DNA from: JANQLU01 sp964434955
GTDB taxonomy: Bacteria > Planctomycetota > Planctomycetia > Pirellulales > Pirellulaceae
DNA length: 11,204 nucleotides
Assembly: GCA_964434955.1 (NCBI GenBank)
Contig: CAYSXI010000172.1
Location: 1 to 11,204 of the forward strand
Reading direction: 5' to 3'
The position numbers were made by a program, and so were the translations under genes. The notes under the pieces are model-generated. The model was not told the origin of the DNA. It saw only the letters and a program-made list of their open reading frames with translations, and ran no database searches. Shown here one piece after another: positions 6,582 through 11,204 of this stretch; the stretch's first letter is position 1; each line of letters opens with the position of its first letter.

Positions 6582-7388
6582 CTATTTTCCGATTGAAATC
6601 GTGCTGTAAGGAGAGACGTTGGCACGAGGGTCAATCGAAGGAGCCGTTTGATTGGCTCGAAGACGGAGGACTCCGTCCGAAGCGGAAGGTTGCGCTTTGC
6701 CGTCAGCCTTTGGCTCTGGCGAAGGCGTTGGTTCTTTCGCGTCAGAAGCAGCATCGCCACCACATCCGCAAGTGTTTTCACAACCACATCGCCGTGGAAC
6801 CATTGCGCGAATGGAATCCATCAAACGAGGGCGGCAGCAAGGATCTGCTTGGGCTTGTTGGCAGCCACAATTGCCCATGCCGCGGAAGCGAGTGAACAAT
6901 CCAGATCGTGAGCATGGATCACAGTCGTTTTGGCAACCGCAACCCATCGAAGAAAAGTGACCTCGAAGAGAAGAGAGGAGTCCGCAGCCACAAGATTTGT
7001 TGCAGCAGTCGTTGACTGGAGTTTCGCAGCCGCATCCACTGTTGTTACCAAATCGCATCAAGCCAAATTGGAATCGGCTCAACAATCCACCACCGCAACC
7101 GTCGTTACATCCAGTGTTGCAAGTCGACTCACAACCGCAGCCACGGTTGAAGAAGTTGCCGCACTGACCGCAACCGCGAAGCAAGTTTGGCTTGGCGAAG
7201 CAGAAGCGAGATTGGAATTGGAACAATCGAGAATTGCATCCACAGGTGTCTTTCGGGGTGTCACAGCAAGATGGAGCCGGATCACAACAGGATCGGTTCA
7301 TCATGCGGCTCAGCATTCCTTGTCCGTAGCCGTCACTACAGAAAGCCATGCCTACGACCATCATGGCCATCAACATTTTGAGTTTCAT
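6582..7388 (-). CDS. Secreted cysteine-rich repeat protein, candidate envelope component
   Basis: This 268-residue precursor starts with a Sec-type signal peptide (MKLKMLMAMMVVGMAFC, cleaved probably after about residue 22). Residues 25-210 hold 32 Cys, mostly as CC or GCGC pairs, in degenerate units of about 30 residues: a Gly-Leu-Leu-x-x-x-Arg/Phe stretch followed by GCGC. The clearest units begin at 101, 136, 163 and 188, with weaker ones at 25 and 53. The tail (211-268) is Cys-free, with a Pro/Glu/Lys/Ala linker. Such a protein would be exported and heavily disulfide-bonded or metal-bound. Planctomycete walls are reported to be proteinaceous and rich in cystine, so a structural role is a reasonable inference, not shown. 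The start at 7388 is preferred over 7415 because AGGAG lies 10 bases before it and the signal peptide begins there. Confidence 0.8.
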   Translation of the reverse strand: MKLKMLMAMMVVGMAFCSDGYGQGMLSRMMNRSCCDPAPSCCDTPKDTCGCNSRLFQFQSRFCFAKPNLLRGCGQCGNFFNRGCGCESTCNTGCNDGCGGGLLSRFQFGLMRFGNNSGCGCETPVNDCCNKSCGCGLLSSLRGHFSSMGCGCQNDCDPCSRSGLFTRFRGMGNCGCQQAQADPCCRPRLMDSIRAMVPRRCGCENTCGCGGDAASDAKEPTPSPEPKADGKAQPSASDGVLRLRANQTAPSIDPRANVSPYSTISIGK

Positions 7389-7398
7389 CGAGACTCGT

Positions 7399-7403
7399 CT
7401 CCT
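7399..7403 (-). promoter_or_regulatory. Ribosome binding site that sets the Cys-rich protein start
   Basis: AGGAG on the minus strand, with a 10-base spacer to the ATG at 7388. The alternative start at 7415 has no such site. This is one of the few clear Shine-Dalgarno sequences in the window. Confidence 0.65.
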
Positions 7404-7507
7404 AAGTGTGAGCATTCTTGTGATCCAGCGAAAGTTGCGATTTCAACGAATCTTTGGGGCGGAAATCTTGTCGTTCATCGGAGTCAGGTTCGCCAAGTCG
7501 CAACTTG

Positions 7508-7521
7508 CATCAGGCCTGATG
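7508..7521. repeat. 14-bp perfect palindrome CATCAGGCCTGATG, possible operator
   Basis: The 14 bases are fully self-complementary and lie 120 bases upstream of the Cys-rich gene start, next to the right arm of a 9-bp inverted repeat (7498-7506). The size fits a homodimeric regulator site. No regulator is identified. Confidence 0.3.
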
Positions 7522-8022
7522 AGAGTCGCTAGATTTGCAACCTTGTTCCTGGATCATTTTTCAAGAACGTTCGGGGGTGAAATCGGTCGCTCCAAGCCGT
7601 CCTTTTGACCCGGATTCAAACAACCGCTTTTCACTGCGTAAACCGGCAATCGTACGCAGTCCAATGGGAGATATCGGCCGACTTGAGGCAAACACCTATT
7701 GCTGTCAAAAAAAATGGCTCTGGAACTTATTTTCTGCTTGTGACGATTTTTGCGAAAACAAGACGAACCCTGCTTTCCACCCGGCCACCAAACGGGCTCG
7801 TGATGTTAAAGTGTAGTGGTGGTTTGGGTCCTTCCGTCGCATCAAGGTCTTTTCTGAGTGGCGGTTCCAATCGGCCGACCTGACCCGTATACCCGCGGTC
7901 CGTTTTGCAATCGCGGGAATAACCCGATACAAACAATAACGAAATTCGTCGGTGGTTTTGAATATCCAGCGAGCCGACGATTGGCTGGCAATTTTTCAAC
8001 TTCCGTTGATTGACGAAGCAAC

Positions 8023-8472
8023 GTGACTGAACAACCGAACAACTCGAAGTCGATCGCGCTACCGATCATTACCTTGTTGACTCTTGTGGCTTTGGCGGCC
8101 GTGACTTTTTTTGGTTGCGACACGGCGGGCCTCATTCCCAATCCCAAGAAAAGTCGACTGGACGTGGGCGACGAAGTCCGCGAAGTCAAAAAGGGCACGA
8201 AGTCGACAAACGCCAAGAGCTCCAAAGGCAACGTGGCGGATCAGGGACAGGCCGGAAAATTGAGATCGGGAACGACCCTGCCCCGACGCGGCAATACGAC
8301 TTTGCCCAATCGTTCCGGCACGACGTTGCCGCGGCGATCGGGAACGACGCTGCCGAACCGCTCCGGCTACACGCTCCCGAATCGAGGTGGTACCACGCTC
8401 CCCAATCGTTCTGGATACACGTTACCAAAACGCGGAATGCGAAATCGTTCCGGCACAACGCTGCCCAATTGA
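8023..8472 (+). CDS. Membrane-anchored or secreted protein with SGTTLPNR octapeptide repeats
   Basis: This 149-residue protein starts at GTG 8023; an in-frame TGA 12 bases upstream excludes a longer form. Residues 11-30 are hydrophobic (IALPIITLLTLVALAAVTFF) and are followed by Gly-Cys (31-32), so this is a membrane anchor or an imperfect lipobox (FFGC). A charged linker (about 43-81) leads to eight copies of an 8-residue unit, [S/G/N]-G/N-[T/Y]-T-L-P-[N/R/K]-R (82-149), interrupted once by GMRNR. The repeats are basic and Thr/Pro-rich, suggesting an extended surface or wall-associated tail. The family is not recognised. The next gene begins 75 bases downstream on the same strand. The low-complexity tail makes length variation between strains likely. 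Confidence 0.7.
   Translation: MTEQPNNSKSIALPIITLLTLVALAAVTFFGCDTAGLIPNPKKSRLDVGDEVREVKKGTKSTNAKSSKGNVADQGQAGKLRSGTTLPRRGNTTLPNRSGTTLPRRSGTTLPNRSGYTLPNRGGTTLPNRSGYTLPKRGMRNRSGTTLPN
8266..8469 (+). repeat. Coding 24-bp tandem repeat array (SGTTLPNR units)
   Basis: Seven contiguous 24-base units encode SGTTLPRR, GNTTLPNR, SGTTLPRR, SGTTLPNR, SGYTLPNR, GGTTLPNR and SGYTLPKR; a 15-base interruption (GMRNR) and a final SGTTLPN follow. The protein repeat is nearly exact while third-codon positions differ between units, which suggests selection on the peptide as well as expansion by slippage. Confidence 0.85.
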
Positions 8473-8509
8473 AAACGCTGCCCAATTGAAAACGCTGCCC
8501 ATTTGAACT
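8459..8509 (+). repeat. 17-bp tandem triplication spanning a stop codon
   Basis: CGCTGCCCAATTGAAAA occurs at 8459-8475 and 8476-8492, and a diverged third copy (CGCTGCCCATTTGAACT) at 8493-8509. The first copy holds the last codons and TGA of the octapeptide-repeat gene (8470-8472). A period of 17 is not a multiple of three, so the later copies are untranslated duplicates of the 3' end. Confidence 0.9.
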
Positions 8510-8547
8510 GGTCTTCTTGCGGATCCTTGGATCCTGAATGGAAACGA

Positions 8548-8916
8548 ATGAGTCGTCCAGCAATCCTGGTGGTTGGAAATTGTTACCCCGACAATTTCAC
8601 CTTTGATAACTGGTTCAATCAACATTTTGACGTTGAATTCCTGAAAGCCGCAAATCGGCATCAGGCTTTGGAGGTATTGGCGGAAAGTGCTCCCGAACTC
8701 GTCTTGATCAATCGAGTGTTCGACGCCGATGGGGGGTGTGGAATTTCTTTGGTCCGGGAAATCAAAGAGTCAACACCGGATTGCCGGGTCATGTTGATTT
8801 CGAATTTTGCCGACGCGCAGGAAAAAGCGGTCGCCAATGGAGCGCTGGACGGCTTTGGCAAAGCCGAATTGAATAGCGTTACCACCATCTCCAAGGTCCG
8901 TGCGGCCCTTGGGTGA
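8548..8916 (+). CDS. Stand-alone pseudo-receiver (degenerate response-regulator domain)
   Basis: The 122-residue protein is one CheY-like domain with no output domain. The alternating pattern is clear: strand 1 PAILVVGN (4-11), strand 3 ELVLIN (50-55), strand 4 RVMLISN (80-86) and the strand 5 region DGFGKAEL (101-108). The phosphoacceptor Asp is replaced by N55, and the usual acidic pair after strand 1 is G10-N11. S85 and K105 occupy the positions of the conserved Ser/Thr and Lys. It therefore should not be phosphorylated in the usual way and may act as a protein-interaction or scaffold domain. The ATG at 8548 is taken because the domain begins immediately after it; the frame is open further up to 8503 (TTG) with unrelated residues. 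No partner kinase is in the window. Confidence 0.75.
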   Translation: MSRPAILVVGNCYPDNFTFDNWFNQHFDVEFLKAANRHQALEVLAESAPELVLINRVFDADGGCGISLVREIKESTPDCRVMLISNFADAQEKAVANGALDGFGKAELNSVTTISKVRAALG

Positions 8917-9072
8917 AACGGCGAACCTGATGCATGCTGCTTGTTGAATCGTTTACAAAGCTCAGGGCAGCCAAAACTTCCAAGCGGAACAATGGCAGCC
9001 CGCAGAATGAACTTGAAGGGACGAGACTCTCGAAAGGGACGAAGCGCGCAAAATCAGCTAACAATCTGCAAC

Positions 9073-9104
9073 GGTCTCTGCGTCGAAAGGTCTCTGCGTC
9101 GAAA
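9073..9104 (+). repeat. 16-bp perfect tandem duplication
   Basis: GGTCTCTGCGTCGAAA occurs twice back to back (9073-9088 and 9089-9104) in the 215-base gap between the convergent pseudo-receiver and basic-protein genes. The rest of that gap shows no gene. Confidence 0.9.
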
Positions 9105-9131
9105 CAAGTCAACGAGCGTCTGAGCTGTCGT

Positions 9132-9425
9132 TTAGTCTTCGACTTCCTGTTTCACTTTGGCGACAAAGTGAGGCGGTTTGCCTTCGACATTCAATTCACT
9201 GGCCCGTTTTTGTGCGGCCTTTTTCTGATTGAATTCATAGAGAGCGACGCGTTTCATCGCATGATTGAAGACGCCCCAGTAGACTTTCATCCGGACTTCG
9301 ACGGGCGTTTTGGTCTTCCGCTTGGCTTTTTTCTTTTTCTTCTTTTTTGGTGCTGCTGCTTCTGCTGCTTCGGCGGCTTCGGCTTCTTCCCGCTTTGCTT
9401 TTCGACTGACGACCTTACGAGCCAT
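9132..9425 (-). CDS. Small basic protein with Ala/Glu/Lys-rich tail and folded C-terminus
   Basis: A 97-residue protein. Residues 1-42 are highly charged: MARKVVSRKAKREE, then Ala/Glu repeats (12-25), then a run of seven Lys (27-33) and more basic residues, resembling the disordered tails of histone H1-like or nucleic-acid-binding proteins. Residues 44-97 look folded, with strand-like VRMKVYWGVFN (44-54), strand VALYEF (60-65), a helix KKAAQKRASELN (68-79) and a final strand HFVAKVKQEV. The C-terminal pattern is probably the conserved part. The family is not recognised; DNA, RNA or ribosome association is inference from charge. ATG 9425 is taken; a TTG two codons upstream is possible. No signal peptide. 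It is transcribed towards the pseudo-receiver gene. Confidence 0.7.
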   Translation of the reverse strand: MARKVVSRKAKREEAEAAEAAEAAAPKKKKKKKAKRKTKTPVEVRMKVYWGVFNHAMKRVALYEFNQKKAAQKRASELNVEGKPPHFVAKVKQEVED

Positions 9426-9621
9426 AATCAACGCTTGGAGTTAAGGGTAATGAATGCACCAAAAAATGCATAAAATGAGATATAATGGGAGCGATTTGCA
9501 AAAGTGGTCCATTGCACAATCGGAATACGAGTCCCCCGAATAATTCACAAAAATCTAACGCATTTTGATAGCTTTGCCTACCACCAGGATGAAAGGCTGA
9601 GGCCGGTTCGTCCCCAGTTTC

Positions 9622-9924
9622 CTAAGGTTTGGGCGGTGAACCTTTGCCTTCCTTGACATATTGTGCCCTTTGCTGGGCATACTCGGAGGAGTCCGGAAGC
9701 TGTTCTCCCGGTGCCGGGTCAATTGAAGAATCCGGATTTTGGGGCTTTTCCGAATGTTGGCGGTGGATTTTCTCCAGGAAGGGTCGACACCAACCGCATC
9801 CGGTTCCCGCGCCAAAACAATTGGCGAGTTGGCTTGGCCGTTTGGGTTTTTCGACTCGTACGAAGTTGGTCAGCTTTCGCAGCGAAACATGAAAACAAAG
9901 GCAAATGTCGTCGTCGGGTTGCAT
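9622..9924 (-). CDS. Bfd-like [2Fe-2S]-binding protein
   Basis: This 100-residue protein carries a BFD-like Fe-S domain in its first half: C8-x-C10 (DDDICLCFHVS) and C43-x-x-C46 (GTGCGWCRPFLEK), with a further C36 nearby. The CxC...CxxC spacing and GTGCGWC match bacterioferritin-associated ferredoxin and the related domains of nitrite reductase and NifU. The C-terminal half is polar, ending in EYAQQRAQYVKEGKGSPPKP, probably a helix and tail. It may pass electrons to, or assemble clusters for, another protein; no bacterioferritin gene is in view. The start at 9924 puts the CxC at residues 8-10 and leaves 86 bases to the divergent rlmN. A longer frame begins at ATG 9993 but leaves only 17 bases for two promoters, so the shorter form is preferred. 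Confidence 0.75.
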   Translation of the reverse strand: MQPDDDICLCFHVSLRKLTNFVRVEKPKRPSQLANCFGAGTGCGWCRPFLEKIHRQHSEKPQNPDSSIDPAPGEQLPDSSEYAQQRAQYVKEGKGSPPKP

Positions 9925-10010
9925 TTTCAGCCGATAATGTATGAACAATTGAGTCGCGGGCGCAATTCTACTACAACTTTTCGCAAAAGCCATTTCAGCA
10001 AGTTTGAGTC

Positions 10011-11069
10011 ATGACGGACAAATCGAAAAAGAAACACTGGTTTGCCTTCGATGGCGGGCTCGAGGCTTGGCTCGACGAAAAATCGCAACCACGGTTTCGG
10101 CATGGACAGGTGCAAAAATGGATCTTTGAAAATCGGGCCGAGAGCTTCGAGGCAATGACCAATCTGCCATTGCCATTGCGAAATGATTTGTCGGACACGT
10201 TTCGTTTTTGGACCACGGAAATCGTCCGGCACTTGAAGTCAGAAGACGGCACGGAAAAGTTGCTGTTGAAATTGGAAGACGAAAATTTAATCGAATGTGT
10301 TCTGTTGCGAGACGGAAGCCGGCGCACGATTTGTGTGAGTAGTCAGGTTGGCTGCGCCATGGGATGTGTCTTTTGCGCGAGTGGGTTGGATGGCGTGAAA
10401 CGCAACTTGTTGGCCTCTGAAATCCTTGAACAGATGCTGCGTCTTCAGCGATTGTTGCCGGAGGACGAGCGACTGAGCCATATCGTCATGATGGGGATGG
10501 GCGAGCCGCTTGCGAATATCAGCAACGTACTGAAAGCCCTGGACCTCGCAACATCGGAAGATGGGTTGGGAATCAGTCCAAGGCGGGTGACCATTTCGAC
10601 GGTCGGTCTGCCCAACTCGATCGATAAACTGGCGGAGCATGGTCGTCCGTATAACCTGGCAGTTTCGCTTCATGCTCCCAACGATCGACTGCGGGATCAA
10701 TTGGTTCCGGTAAACGACAAGATTGGGATTGCCGCGATTTTGGAGGCTGCCGACAAGTACTTTGAAGTATCCGGTCGCCGTTTGACCTTTGAATACGTCC
10801 TCCTGGGGGAAGTGAACGATTCGGACGAATCAGCCCAGGAATTGGCGGACTGTTTGAGGGACAAAAACGCATTGGTGAATGTTATCCCCTACAATCCGGT
10901 CGACGGTTTGCCATGGAAAGAACCCACGGCGGAGCAGATTGAGCGCTTTGGGCGAATCCTGCGAATGGAAGGAATCAATGTTCAGTTTCGGATTCAAAAA
11001 GGCGAAAAAATCAACGCGGCCTGTGGGCAACTTCGCCGAAATCAGAGTCTCGTAAATCTCGAGCGTTAA
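10011..11069 (+). CDS. rlmN: Dual-specificity 23S rRNA / tRNA adenine-C2 methyltransferase RlmN
   Basis: The 352-residue protein is full length for RlmN, a radical-SAM enzyme that methylates C2 of A2503 in 23S rRNA and A37 in some tRNAs. The Fe-S motif CxxxCxxC is C115-C119-C122 (GCAMGCVFC). C108 in TICVSSQVGC and C338 in INAACGQL are the two additional conserved cysteines, the latter carrying the methyl group in the E. coli mechanism. MGMGEPL (161-167) binds SAM, and RRVTISTVG (191-199) and LAVSLHAPND (216-225) are further family motifs. The N-terminal region (about 10-60: RHGQVQKWIF) is the usual RNA-binding accessory domain. It is divergent from the Bfd-like Fe-S gene. The ATG at 10011 is clear although no strong Shine-Dalgarno site is present. 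No downstream terminator is evident to 11204. Confidence 0.96.
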   Translation: MTDKSKKKHWFAFDGGLEAWLDEKSQPRFRHGQVQKWIFENRAESFEAMTNLPLPLRNDLSDTFRFWTTEIVRHLKSEDGTEKLLLKLEDENLIECVLLRDGSRRTICVSSQVGCAMGCVFCASGLDGVKRNLLASEILEQMLRLQRLLPEDERLSHIVMMGMGEPLANISNVLKALDLATSEDGLGISPRRVTISTVGLPNSIDKLAEHGRPYNLAVSLHAPNDRLRDQLVPVNDKIGIAAILEAADKYFEVSGRRLTFEYVLLGEVNDSDESAQELADCLRDKNALVNVIPYNPVDGLPWKEPTAEQIERFGRILRMEGINVQFRIQKGEKINAACGQLRRNQSLVNLER

Positions 11070-11204
11070 GCAAGTTCGTTGAAACGTTAAGATGGAGGAG
11101 AGAGGATTTTCTGTCGATCGAGTCGGGGATTTTCGGTAATCGATTTTGATCGCCCCGCTCTTCGAAACTTGTCCCGCGACAAAAAACACGTTCCATTGTT
11201 AAAA

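Larger units (their letters stand above)
7389..8022. other. Gene-poor interval of about 630 bases between divergent genes
   Basis: I see no convincing gene here; the open frames lack family motifs and overlap each other. Visible structure: a 9-bp inverted repeat AAGTTGCGA (7432-7440) / TCGCAACTT (7498-7506), a 14-bp palindrome at 7508-7521, a direct repeat ATCGGCCGAC at 7673 and 7870, and a CCCGCG/CGCGGG hairpin (7892-7897 with 7912-7917). The interval must hold promoters for both flanking genes. A small RNA is possible but nothing identifies one. Confidence 0.5.

Noticed and set aside
6930..7532. Plus-strand 200-codon open frame rich in Ala, Thr and Val
   Set aside because: It is the mirror of the Cys-rich gene (Cys codons read backwards give Ala/Thr/Val-type codons) and has no independent support.
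7727..7999. Minus-strand 90-codon frame in the gene-poor interval
   Set aside because: No motif, no ribosome binding site, and it overlaps other equally open frames on both strands.
9153..9170. CACTTTG/CAAAGTG hairpin
   Set aside because: It lies inside the coding end of the basic protein gene and has no T tract on either strand, so it is not a terminator.
9481..9486. Perfect TATAAT on the plus strand
   Set aside because: No acceptable -35 element lies upstream and no plus-strand gene follows before 10011.

Overview
The window looks like part of a Planctomycetes chromosome, most likely from the order Pirellulales. The evidence is a diverged squalene-hopene-cyclase-type enzyme, a DUF116-polyprenyl synthetase fusion, a Cys-rich secreted protein of the kind expected in a proteinaceous planctomycete envelope, an intergenic repeat ending in GCGAGTGGTTCGA, and several small proteins whose shape I associate with this group. 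Shine-Dalgarno sites are mostly weak or absent, and several genes appear to start at GTG or TTG. All names come from reading motifs; no search was run.

Bases 1-5104 hold a minus-strand gene group, read right to left: a class II terpene cyclase (3128-5104), a DUF116-polyprenyl diphosphate synthase fusion (904-3042), a chorismate-lyase-like protein (339-887), a possible 34-residue ORF (191-295), and the start of a DUF3311 membrane protein (up to 191). The spacings and a TGATG stop/start overlap suggest co-transcription, possibly from a promoter near 5150-5177. The theme is isoprenoid chain building and cyclisation, with a possible chorismate-derived aromatic partner. The left end is suspect: bases 1-16 equal part of the Illumina adapter and bases 9-97 form a perfect 34-bp foldback, so about the first 42 bases are probably a library or assembly artefact at a contig end.

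Bases 5213-8022 hold a plus-strand helical protein of unknown function (5213-6382), two copies of a planctomycete-type intergenic repeat, a rho-independent terminator (6512-6547), the Cys-rich secreted protein (6582-7388, minus) and a 634-base gene-poor interval (7389-8022) with small palindromes.

Bases 8023-11204 hold a secreted or membrane-anchored protein made of 8-residue SGTTLPNR-type repeats (8023-8472), whose 3' end is triplicated as a 17-bp tandem repeat over the stop codon, and a stand-alone pseudo-receiver protein lacking the phosphoacceptor Asp (8548-8916). These are followed by a basic Ala/Glu/Lys-tailed small protein (9132-9425, minus), a Bfd-like [2Fe-2S] protein (9622-9924, minus) and, divergent from it, rlmN (10011-11069). 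I see nothing supportable in 11070-11204.
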